Positions 1-6,768 of a stretch of DNA of 8,120 bases are shown here, one piece after another (within the stretch, counting starts at the first letter, position 1; each line of letters starts with the position of its first letter). The stretch is taken from positions 1 to 8,120 of the forward strand of contig JAPUIN010000300.1 of assembly GCA_027297005.1 (NCBI GenBank), read 5' to 3'. The DNA comes from Acidobacteriota bacterium. GTDB taxonomy: Bacteria > Acidobacteriota > Polarisedimenticolia > Gp22-AA2. The notes beneath the pieces were generated by a model. It saw only the letters and a program-made list of their open reading frames with translations. It did not search any database and was not told the DNA's origin. The translations under genes were made by a program, and so were the position numbers.

Positions 1-720
1 CGTCGGGATGAGATCCCTTAACACTGGAAGATAGCTGCGGTGCACACTCATCAGTTCGTCCCCCACGCTGCGGCCGATCTCGGGGACGCGCGTTTCGGGC
101 TTCAGGCCGCGCTTCTCGAAGAAGATTTTTCGCGCCAGCGAGTAACCGTTGGTGTGAAGCCCGGACGACTGCAGGCCGATCAGCACGTCACCGGCGGCGA
201 CCCGTGATCCGTCAACGAGATGTTCCTTGTCGACGACGCCGACGATGAATCCGGCGAGGTCGTAATCACCCGGGCGGTACAGGCTCGGCATCTCGGCGGT
301 CTCCCCTCCGATGAGCGCGCAGCCGGCCTCGCGACAGCCCCGCGCGAGGCCGGTGGCGAGATCGGTCAGGACGGCCGGATCGATCCTCCCCATCGCGATG
401 TAGTCGAGGAAGAAGAGCGGCGCCGCCCCCTGCACGAGGATGTCGTTGACGCAGTGATTGACGAGATCGATCCCGATGGTCCGGTGGGTCCCGGTCTGGA
501 TTGCAACTTTCAGCTTGGTCCCGACCCCGTCCGTGCTGCTGACCAGGATCGGGCGCCGGAACGTCCCGGCCGCGGCGAGATCGAACAGGCCGCCGAACGA
601 TCCGATTTCGGTCAGGACGGCCTTGCTGAAGGTGCCGCGGGCGATCATCTTCAGGCGGTGGATCGATCGCATCTTCGCATCGATGTCGACGCCGGCGTCC
701 CTGTACGTCAGGCCGCGCAC
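1..720 (-). CDS. purM: Phosphoribosylformylglycinamidine cyclo-ligase (AIR synthase), N-terminal part, cut by window edge
   Basis: PurM closes the imidazole ring in purine synthesis, converting FGAM plus ATP to AIR in the cytoplasm. Translating the minus strand gives family hallmarks in order: TYRDAGVDID at the N-terminus, SSTDGVGTKLKVA, IGIDLVNHCVNDILVQGA followed by PLFFLDY, GCALIGGETAEMP, DYDLAGFIVGVV and the SSGLHTNGYSLARK loop. These are the nucleotide and phosphate binding motifs of the family. About 240 residues are visible, so roughly the last 100 lie beyond position 1. I chose GTG at 718-720 because MRGLTYRDAGVDID matches where relatives start and GGGAG sits 7 nt upstream. A GTG at 808-810, with GAGG 9 nt upstream, would add 30 Arg/Gly-rich residues unlike the family. 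The gene is divergent from the kinase gene and has its own candidate promoter. Confidence 0.95.
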   Translation of the reverse strand, partial: MRGLTYRDAGVDIDAKMRSIHRLKMIARGTFSKAVLTEIGSFGGLFDLAAAGTFRRPILVSSTDGVGTKLKVAIQTGTHRTIGIDLVNHCVNDILVQGAAPLFFLDYIAMGRIDPAVLTDLATGLARGCREAGCALIGGETAEMPSLYRPGDYDLAGFIVGVVDKEHLVDGSRVAAGDVLIGLQSSGLHTNGYSLARKIFFEKRGLKPETRVPEIGRSVGDELMSVHRSYLPVLRDLIPT

Positions 721-869
721 ACCGATGCTCCCGCGGGGGGTGGCCCGCTCCGCGTTCCCCTTCCCGCGGCGTTCGCGATCCCGGCCTACGCGTCCCTTGC
801 TCTCCGGCACCCGGGCACACCTCTCGGAGATCGTGTAAATAGCACGCTCAACAGATCTTGGAGCCGCGG

Positions 870-900
870 ATTATATCGCAGCAGGCCGCCATGATGTCAA
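870..900 (-). promoter_or_regulatory. Candidate sigma-70-type promoter of purM
   Basis: On the minus strand a perfect TTGACA (895-900) is followed, after a 19-bp spacer, by a perfect TATAAT (870-875). Two perfect hexamers in such GC-rich DNA are unlikely by chance. The spacer is 2 bp longer than the optimum. Transcription would start near 862, leaving about 140 nt before the GTG at 720 or about 50 nt before the GTG at 810. Confidence 0.6.
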
Positions 901-954
901 ACGAGCCGCCGCACGAGCGGTCCCGCGGGTGAGGCGCCTCAGGTCAGACAAACC

Positions 955-983
955 TTGACATCCCCCGCGACCAGTAGTATTTG
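955..983 (+). promoter_or_regulatory. Candidate promoter of the sensor kinase gene
   Basis: A perfect TTGACA at 955-960 is followed after 17 bp by TATTTG (978-983), a weak -10 matching three of six consensus bases. Its position about 40 bp before the kinase TTG start is right for a short leader. It lies back to back with the purM promoter, 55 bp apart, so one bound regulator could affect both. Confidence 0.4.
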
Positions 984-1013
984 GTCTAGCAAGGCTGATC
1001 TCTTCATCCCACC

Positions 1014-1017
1014 GGAG
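1014..1017 (+). promoter_or_regulatory. Ribosome binding site supporting a TTG start
   Basis: GGAG lies 7 nt before TTG at 1025. The next in-frame ATG, at 1040, has no purine-rich sequence in front of it. This favours the TTG start for the kinase. Confidence 0.55.
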
Positions 1018-1024
1018 TGGGTCC

Positions 1025-2502
1025 TTGAGAAACCTCCCGATGATTTCGCGCCAGAGAATCACCATCGGCCTGGTCGGGGCTCTCATGATCGCACTCGCCC
1101 TCGGGTTCAACCTCTACGAGCGACTCGAAAGATGGATCGGGTACTCGGCGGCCTGGTCGCTGGACAGATTCTTTCTGGTCGGCTTCATTCTGGCGGGCGT
1201 CCTGTGCGCCATGCTCCTGCTGCGGGCACGCGAGACCCGCCGCGAGGCCAGCCTGCGTGAGGGACTGGAGGCCGAACGGCACGAACGGGAGGAGAGGCTC
1301 CGCAAGCTGCTCGCCACGACGCGCGCAGTACCGTGGGAGGCTGACGCGCACACCGGGCGGATCACCTATATCGGTCCGCAGGCCCAGGACCTGCTCGGTC
1401 ACCCGATCGAGCGCTGGCTCGAGGCCGATTTCTGGGTTTCGCACATCCACCCGGAGGATCGGCGCAGGGCCATCGATTACTGTCTGGATCAAAAGGCCCG
1501 CTGCAGCGATTACGAGTTCGAGTATCGCTGGTTGACCGACGACGGACGCGTTCTGTGGGTGCACGAGATCGTCCACGTGGCCTTTCGGGACGGCACTGCG
1601 GAGCATCTGCACGGCTTCATGATTGACGTCACCGACCGCAAGCGCGCCGAGGTGGCACTCGAGAACGCGCATCAGGAGCTGGAGCACCGCGTGGAGGCGC
1701 GCACCGCCGATCTGCGCCGCGTCAACGACGACCTGCAACGGACGATCGAGGAGCAGCGGCGCACCGATGAGATGCTTCGCCGATACCAGGAGCGCCTGCG
1801 CGCCCTGGCGACGGAGCTCGCGATCGGCGACGAACGGGAGCGTCGCCGCATTGCCGCCGAGCTGCACGACCGGACGATCCAGTCACTGGGCATGTCGCGC
1901 ATCAAGCTGGGCGCGCTGCTGAAATCGCGGGGAGGGGCAGAGCGCGACGAACTATCCCACGACCTGCGGCACCTGATCGAGGGGGCGATCCACGACACCA
2001 GGTCCTTGATCTTCGAGCTCAGCCCGCCGATCCTCTATGAGCTCGGTTTCGAGCCGGCCGCGGAGTGGCTGGTGGAGCGTTTCGAGGAACGGGAGGGGCT
2101 CGCCGGCACCTTCCGGGACGACCGCATCGCGAAGCCGGTGACCCACGACCTGCAGGTTGCCCTCTTTCAGGCCGTGCGGGAGCTTCTGGAGAACATCGGG
2201 AAGCATGCCTGCGCAACCCGCTTCGAGGTGACCCTCGCGCGGGAGAGAGAAGAGATCGGATCCGCGTGCAGATTGAGGACGACGGGGTCGGCTTCGATCC
2301 GGCGATCCTCTCGGCATCGCCGCCCGCACATGGAGGGTACGGGCTGTTCAGCATCAGGGAGCGGCTCGGCCGTCTCGGGGGGACGCTCGCGATCGAATCG
2401 AAACCCGGTGCCGGAACGCGGGTGCTGCTGAGCGCCCCTCTCGATGAAGCCCCCAGACCCCTTGCCATCCGGAATCAGGGATTCCCTGATATTCACCCTT
2501 AG
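1025..2502 (+). CDS. Membrane PAS sensor histidine kinase (HisKA_3/HATPase), frameshifted near 2250
   Basis: This is a NarL-partner type sensor kinase that autophosphorylates on His and passes phosphate to a response regulator. Two hydrophobic helices (about residues 12-29 and 48-66) with a short loop anchor it in the membrane. A PAS domain spans about 95-205 and ends with the DVTDRKRAE motif, and a coiled coil covers about 205-265. The HisKA_3 H-box is RRRIAAELHDRTIQSLG with phospho-acceptor His281. The ATPase N-box is FQAVRELLENIGKHA (381-395). After about residue 411 the starting frame loses homology and stops at 2429-2431. The rest of the ATPase domain continues in another frame: RVQIEDDGVGFDP from 2263, then GGYGLFSIRERLGRLGG, ending at TAG 2500-2502. 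Both halves look conserved, so this is a recent mutation or a sequence error. As written, the protein lacks its G-boxes and should be inactive. The cognate regulator lies 154 nt downstream. The signal sensed is unknown. Confidence 0.85.
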
Positions 2503-2514
2503 GGGAAAACCTTA

Positions 2515-2543
2515 TTGCGCCTGATCGATTCGTTGGCTATATG
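2515..2543 (+). promoter_or_regulatory. Weak candidate promoter before the response regulator gene
   Basis: TTGCGC (2515-2520), a 17-bp spacer and TATATG (2538-2543) form a poor but correctly spaced sigma-70-like pair in the 154-nt gap after the kinase. The gap is long compared with the packed minus-strand operon, which suggests the regulator may be transcribed separately. Confidence 0.25.
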
Positions 2544-2644
2544 CTTATTGAGAACCCCGATAGAGATTCCTGCCTGGGTACATCCCCCCGTCCTGGCAGG
2601 TGGGCGCGGCACATCGGTCGGGAGAGTCATCGAATCACGGCTGC

Positions 2645-2651
2645 GGGAGGG
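2645..2651 (+). promoter_or_regulatory. Strong ribosome binding site fixing the response regulator start
   Basis: GGGAGGG stands 5 nt before ATG 2657. The open frame extends back to 2600, but those 19 residues precede the normal N-terminus (MTTVLIADDH) and have no comparable site. Confidence 0.7.
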
Positions 2652-2656
2652 TAGTC

Positions 2657-3283
2657 ATGACGACAGTGCTGATTGCCGACGACCATAAGATTTTCCGGGA
2701 TGGCCTGCGCAGCCTGCTTCAGGGTAAGCCCGATTTCGAGATCCTGGGGGAGGCGAGCGACGGGCGGACGGCGGTGAACCTCACGAAGGAACTGCACCCG
2801 GACGTGGTGATCATGGACGTCATCATGCCCCAGATGAACGGGATCGAGGCGATGCAGCAGATCGCGGCCGACTCCCCGGACGTGAAGGTGCTGGCGCTGT
2901 CAATGTACTCCGACAAGCGGCTCGTCATGCGAATGCTCGACGCGGGGGCTTCGGGATATCTTCTGAAAGACTGCGCCTTCGAGGAGCTGACCGTGGCGAT
3001 CGACACCGTGACCTCCGATCAGATCTACCTGTCGCCGCGCATGACCGAGTTGCTCTCGGGCGGCTCCGCCCCCGGCGGCCCGGGCCTCACGGTGCGGGAG
3101 ACGGAGGTTTTGAAGCTGGTGTCCGAGGGCCGGACGACGCGGCAGATCGGCGATCAGCTGCGAATCAGCGTGAAGACCGTGGAGACCCATCGCAAGCACA
3201 TCATGGACAAGCTCGGCCTCCACAGCATCGCCTCCCTCACCAAGTTCGCCGTCCGCGAGGGCCTCACCACCATCGACGCCTGA
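2657..3283 (+). CDS. NarL/FixJ-family response regulator (REC + LuxR-type HTH)
   Basis: This is a 208-residue DNA-binding response regulator of standard family length. The receiver domain covers about 3-118. Its acidic pocket is D8-D9, the phospho-acceptor is D54 in VVIMDVIMPQMNG, the switch Ser is S82 and the conserved Lys is K104 in YLLKD. A short Gly/Pro linker (134-143) leads to a LuxR/GerE helix-turn-helix at about 144-204, with LTVRETEVLKLVSEG and the recognition helix region SVKTVETHRKHIMDKL. All key residues are intact. Phosphorylation presumably comes from the kinase just upstream, which is frameshifted here. If that break is real, the regulator is an orphan or served by another kinase. 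The gene converges on the alcohol dehydrogenase gene with 29 nt between their stops. Its targets are unknown. Confidence 0.93.
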   Translation: MTTVLIADDHKIFRDGLRSLLQGKPDFEILGEASDGRTAVNLTKELHPDVVIMDVIMPQMNGIEAMQQIAADSPDVKVLALSMYSDKRLVMRMLDAGASGYLLKDCAFEELTVAIDTVTSDQIYLSPRMTELLSGGSAPGGPGLTVRETEVLKLVSEGRTTRQIGDQLRISVKTVETHRKHIMDKLGLHSIASLTKFAVREGLTTIDA

Positions 3284-3312
3284 TCCGGCGGTCGTCAAGC
3301 CAGCCATACGCT

Positions 3313-4362
3313 TCAGACCGACAGCACCAGCCTCCCCGTCACGGCGCGGTCATACAGCATCTGCTGCGCCTTTACCACCTCGCTGAGAGGCATCACGTCC
3401 GCCACGATCGGCCTTATCTTCTTCTCGGTCACCAGCCGGAACGCCTCCGACAGTTCGGCTGTCGTGGTGGCGAACGAGCCGCGCAGCTCCAGCTCCTTCA
3501 GAATCAGCAGACCCGGCATGAACGACGCCATGCGCGTCTCCAGATTCCCGATCACGATCATTCTGCCCGCCGGGGCGAGGCTCCGGATCGCCTGATCGAA
3601 GGTGAGCGCGCCCGTGATCTCCAACGCAACGTCGACGCCGACACCGCCCGTGATACGGCGGACTTGCCGTGCGAACTTCAGGTCGGGCGCAACAATCACC
3701 TCGTCGGCGCCGGCCTCCTTGAGACGGCCGGCTTTCTTCGGCGAGGAGGTCACCGCGATCACCCTCGCGCCGGTCAGTCGGCAGACCTGGATCGCGTGCA
3801 GGCCGACGCCACCCGAGGCGCCGGTGATCAGCACCGTCTCATCGAGCTGGACGGCCCCGCGCGTGCGCACGGCGTGAATCGACGTGCCGATCGTGCAGGC
3901 GCAGATCGCCCCCTCCTCGTAGGGGATCCCATTCGGGATTTTCGCCAGTCCCTGCTCCTCCGAGACGACGAACTCCGCGTAGCCACCCGGGATCTCCTCG
4001 CCGAAGAAGACCCCCTCCTTGCAGAGGGTGGTGCGCCCCCTCCGGCAGAGATCGCACCTCCCGCAGTGCACACGCTGAATGCTCGCCACGCGATCGCCCC
4101 GACGGAACAACTGCACCCTGCTTCCGACTGCCGTCACCTCCCCGGCGATCTCGTGCCCCATGATCGACGGGAGCTTCGTGCGCGGCAGATGACCAGTCCG
4201 GTTGATGATGTCGTGGTAGCAGACCCCGACCGCTTTGACGCGGATCAGCACCTCCCGATCCCTGAGACTCGACGGAGTCGGCGCCGCGATCTCTTCGAGA
4301 TTGAGTTTCTCGGGTCCGCCGAACTCCCTCAAGACCACTGCCCGCATCACACACGTGCTCAT
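3313..4362 (-). CDS. Zinc-dependent alcohol dehydrogenase (MDR superfamily)
   Basis: This 349-residue protein has the normal length for a medium-chain zinc NAD(P)-dependent alcohol dehydrogenase. Likely catalytic-zinc ligands are C48 (GVCYHD), H70-E71 (MGHEIAGEV) and probably C156 in ICACTIGT. The structural-zinc lobe is complete: C100, C103, C106 and C114. The Rossmann nucleotide site is GASGGVG (181-187), followed by ARVIAVTSSPKK. ATG 4360-4362 is the start: it begins the family N-terminus MRAVVLREFGG after five residues, and GGAGG lies 6 nt upstream inside the end of the preceding gene. The gene sits 2 nt after the CoA-transferase fusion, so translation is likely coupled. By context it probably oxidises a hydroxyl group of a pathway intermediate, perhaps a hydroxyacyl-CoA; that is inference. 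No promoter is seen directly before it. Confidence 0.92.
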   Translation of the reverse strand: MSTCVMRAVVLREFGGPEKLNLEEIAAPTPSSLRDREVLIRVKAVGVCYHDIINRTGHLPRTKLPSIMGHEIAGEVTAVGSRVQLFRRGDRVASIQRVHCGRCDLCRRGRTTLCKEGVFFGEEIPGGYAEFVVSEEQGLAKIPNGIPYEEGAICACTIGTSIHAVRTRGAVQLDETVLITGASGGVGLHAIQVCRLTGARVIAVTSSPKKAGRLKEAGADEVIVAPDLKFARQVRRITGGVGVDVALEITGALTFDQAIRSLAPAGRMIVIGNLETRMASFMPGLLILKELELRGSFATTTAELSEAFRLVTEKKIRPIVADVMPLSEVVKAQQMLYDRAVTGRLVLSV

Positions 4363-4364
4363 CC

Positions 4365-5945
4365 TCAGCCTCCTCCAATGATCCGATGGCGAAGACCATC
4401 CGGATCGAGCCTCCCAAGCGCCGCCATCTCGTCCGGCGTCGGCTCGGGCGTGACGGCGCTCCAGTCCCCCTCCAGTGGAAATCCGGTCCCCTTCCTGAGA
4501 TCGTCCGGTGCGACTCCCGCATGCCGCGAGGCGAGCCGCAGTCGACCCCCCTCGAGCCGCATCAGCGCCTTGTCGCTCACCAGCAGGGTCTCTCGATTGC
4601 GCGGTGAGGCCATGGCGGTTGCGAAGTCGACCCGCAGCACCATCGTTCTCGGGGTGTGATGTGGCACAAACAGCAAGACCCGCGGGACGTACGCACGCAT
4701 CGACGATGATCCGGCCGGGCCGGGCAGCTTGACGCGCGGCTTCCGGTACCCGCCGATGCAGGTCAGGTTGATGCGGGCCTCGGCGTCGACCTGTGCCGCG
4801 CCGAAGAACATCGTGTCGATTCGCCCCTGCCGCGCCATGTCGAAAAGCTCCGGCAACGTCACGCGCGCCTCGCACGCATCGAGCAGGTCGACATCGACCG
4901 AGGTGAACGAGGCGCGCTCGATACGCGGGTTCACGGCGCCGACACAGTTGATGTAAGTGAGCCGGGGCGCCCGCGTTGCCCGGGCCAGAGCCACGGCCAG
5001 CATCGGCAACGCCGAGGCGACGCCCGTCGTGACGACGTCACCGTCCTCAATGCATCGCGCCATGCCGACGACGAGACGATCGGCGGCCGCCGGCTCCGCA
5101 CCGCCCGCCCGATCTGCCGTGGTCCGCTCCCCATCGTCGGGACGACCCGGAAACGCATCGATCACGCTGCCCGACTCGATGACCCGCCGGTACTCCTCGA
5201 AGCGCCCGTCCGATGACAGTTTCAGGTAAGCGCGCAGATGCGCCGCGTCGTGACGATAGTGACGATGGCATCCGGTCGGGTACGCGCCGCGCGGCGCATC
5301 CACCACGTGCGACACCCGTGCCCCGGACACCGCGGGCGAACCCCCCCGCCCGCCGCCCCGCCCCGCGGCCGCCCCGCCCCCCGCCCCCGCCCGGGCGAGC
5401 AGCGGCTCCGCGTACGGATCGGTGATCCCCAGGTTGCCGCTGCGATCCGCTTCCTGCGCGTGAATGAGCGCGACGTCGGGACGGATCGGCTCGACGACCG
5501 GCACCTCCTCGCCATCCGCGATGCTCAGACACACGGTTCCGTTCTCCCAGCGGTAGTCGGAGCGCTCGCAGCCAGGCGCCGCGAGGAACGGCAGCCCCAT
5601 TGCAGCCGCCCTGAGCCCCTGGATCAACTCGTACACGTCCCTTTCCTTGAAGCTCAGCGCCCCATCCTGAATCGCCCGACGCAGGTTCGGCGCGACGGCG
5701 AAGCCGTCCTCGAACTGAAAGCCGATGAAGCCGAACTCGGCCTCATCCACCATCCCCGCGCCGACCAGCAGATCGATCGGCAGGGGGTTGGGAAGAGTGA
5801 CGACCCTCAGTCCCCGACGCTCCTGTCGGATCAATTCACGAACCAGCGTCATCGGGGCACGATTCAGCTGGAACCCCCCGAACGTGATCAGCGCCCCCGC
5901 GGGGATCCCCCGAACCGCCTCCTCGAGAGACACGAGTTCGCCCAT
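4365..5945 (-). CDS. Single-chain CoA-transferase-fold protein (GctA-like and GctB-like domains fused)
   Basis: This 526-residue protein joins both halves of a family I CoA-transferase (glutaconate CoA-transferase/IpdAB type), which are usually separate subunits. The A domain (about 1-258) shows GALITFGGFQLNRAPMTLVREL, LLVGAG, LRAAAMGLPF, RPDVALIHAQEADRSGNLG and VVDAPRGAYPTGC. A linker rich in Ala, Asp and Gly (about 262-288) leads to the B domain (289-526), with GMARCIEDGDVVTTGVAS, AQVDAEARINLT, HHTPRTMVLRVDF and TGFPLEG. Where family I enzymes carry the catalytic Glu (ESG), this protein has Cys334 (YINCVGA) at the same spacing. Residues 184-202 are a Gly/Ala/Arg low-complexity run encoded by an A/T-free tract, replacing a conserved strand and helix. 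The ATG is preceded by GGGGGAG at 7 nt. The gene follows the split pair by 25 nt and abuts the dehydrogenase gene. Substrate and true activity (transferase or hydrolase) are unknown. Confidence 0.88.
   Translation of the reverse strand: MGELVSLEEAVRGIPAGALITFGGFQLNRAPMTLVRELIRQERRGLRVVTLPNPLPIDLLVGAGMVDEAEFGFIGFQFEDGFAVAPNLRRAIQDGALSFKERDVYELIQGLRAAAMGLPFLAAPGCERSDYRWENGTVCLSIADGEEVPVVEPIRPDVALIHAQEADRSGNLGITDPYAEPLLARAGAGGGAAAGRGGGRGGSPAVSGARVSHVVDAPRGAYPTGCHRHYRHDAAHLRAYLKLSSDGRFEEYRRVIESGSVIDAFPGRPDDGERTTADRAGGAEPAAADRLVVGMARCIEDGDVVTTGVASALPMLAVALARATRAPRLTYINCVGAVNPRIERASFTSVDVDLLDACEARVTLPELFDMARQGRIDTMFFGAAQVDAEARINLTCIGGYRKPRVKLPGPAGSSSMRAYVPRVLLFVPHHTPRTMVLRVDFATAMASPRNRETLLVSDKALMRLEGGRLRLASRHAGVAPDDLRKGTGFPLEGDWSAVTPEPTPDEMAALGRLDPDGLRHRIIGGG
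5341..5397 (-). repeat. A/T-free G-run tract (G-quadruplex-like) inside the fusion gene
   Basis: Fifty-seven consecutive bases contain only G and C. The coding (minus) strand carries eight runs of three or more G (lengths 7, 3, 4, 4, 4, 6, 5 and 3 counted from 5341 rightward), separated mostly by single C or short CG spacers. This satisfies a G-quadruplex pattern. It encodes mostly Gly, Ala and Arg. It may be real low-complexity DNA or a base-calling or assembly artefact. Confidence 0.75.
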
Positions 5946-5970
5946 CGTCAGTCTCCCCCTTCCGCGCCGC

Positions 5971-6768
5971 TCACGCGGCTCTTCCGGGATCGAGCGTCAC
6001 GGTCGCCAGGCGCCCGAACGAATCGATCACGTCGAGCGCGGCCGTCTCGGGGGGGGTCGGAGGAGGAGTCGTCGGAGCGGCGCCGGGTCGCCCGGCGAGC
6101 GGGAAACCGGTCCTCGCCCGCACCTCCTCCTCGCTCGTCCCCGGGTGAACCGACCGCAGGCGCATCGATCCGTCCTCGAAGTCCATCACCGCGATCGGCG
6201 TGACGCAGAGGGACGGTCCGCCCGGCAGCCCGGCCGCGGCACGCCGCCGCCACCCGGGAACGGAGACGAAATCGGCTCTCTCGACGAATCGCCTCGGGGT
6301 GTGATCCCCGGAGAACAGGATCACCCTGCTCGCCATGGTGCCGATCGAGGTCGTCCCGATCGATCCCGGCCCGCGGACCTTCATGCGGCCGTCGTTCCCC
6401 CTGATGCCGATCAGGTTCGTGCTCCCCTCACGATCGATCTGCATCCCCCCCACGAAGAAAACGTCGCAGAATCGCATCGTCGATTCGGGATTCGCGACGG
6501 AGAGGATCTCATCGTGCTCCTCGTGGTACTCGATCAGCTCGTGGGTGCGGCTGTTCCTATCGTCGGTCCAGGCCGACGGGCCCAGCTCGGCGCCGCGCTC
6601 GACCCTCAGGCCGTGCCGGATTATCAGGTCGGGGGCATGCATAGGCTGCGCCAGGAGCGCCGCCGCCAGCATCAGCTCGGCGTGCAGTCCGAACGCCACG
6701 ATCTCGCCATCCTTCAACTCGCGCGCCACGACGCAGGCGATCAGCCGGGCCCGTTCCGCCGCGTTCAC
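5971..6768 (-). CDS. CoA-transferase-fold subunit B (GctB/IpdB-like)
   Basis: This 265-residue protein is a normal-length beta subunit of the family I CoA-transferase fold. Recognisable parts are the N-terminal ACVVARELKDGEIVAFG, HAPDLIIRHG (44-53), VFFVGGMQIDREGSTN, the VRGPGSIGTTSIGTMA loop, GDHTPRRFVERADF and SVHPGTSEEEVRARTGFPL. The C-terminus has a Pro/Thr-rich run. At the catalytic-Glu loop it reads APDLIIRHG, two residues shorter than canonical APxLxxxYESG and lacking the Glu. From memory this matches the IpdB pattern (APDILLTDG). The GTG start overlaps the stop of subunit A as GTGA, so translation is coupled and a 1:1 complex with A is expected. An open frame runs further upstream, but there it only shadows subunit A. 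IpdB-type ring hydrolase is my preferred reading over a true transferase. Confidence 0.85.
   Translation of the reverse strand: MNAAERARLIACVVARELKDGEIVAFGLHAELMLAAALLAQPMHAPDLIIRHGLRVERGAELGPSAWTDDRNSRTHELIEYHEEHDEILSVANPESTMRFCDVFFVGGMQIDREGSTNLIGIRGNDGRMKVRGPGSIGTTSIGTMASRVILFSGDHTPRRFVERADFVSVPGWRRRAAAGLPGGPSLCVTPIAVMDFEDGSMRLRSVHPGTSEEEVRARTGFPLAGRPGAAPTTPPPTPPETAALDVIDSFGRLATVTLDPGRAA

Noticed and set aside
220..894. Long open frames on the + strand and another minus frame over 220-894
   Set aside because: They lie over purM, whose minus-frame translation matches the family throughout. The others are Arg/Pro-rich by-products of high GC.
2240..2262. Programmed ribosomal frameshift in the kinase
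   Set aside because: There is no X-XXY-YYZ slippery heptamer, and no known kinase of this family uses one. A mutation or sequence error is simpler.
2572..2601. Hairpin CCTGCC...GGCAGG between kinase and regulator as a terminator
   Set aside because: The stem is only 6 bp with a loop of about 18 nt and no following T-tract. It is not a convincing terminator.
3276..3300. Bulged stem GACGCC/GGCGGTC at the end of the response regulator gene as a terminator
   Set aside because: It is short, has a bulge and lacks a T-tract. A terminator for the convergent genes is not evident.
4363..4875. Upstream extension of the alcohol dehydrogenase frame
   Set aside because: It is an out-of-frame shadow of the CoA-transferase fusion. 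The family N-terminus and a ribosome site place the start at 4362.
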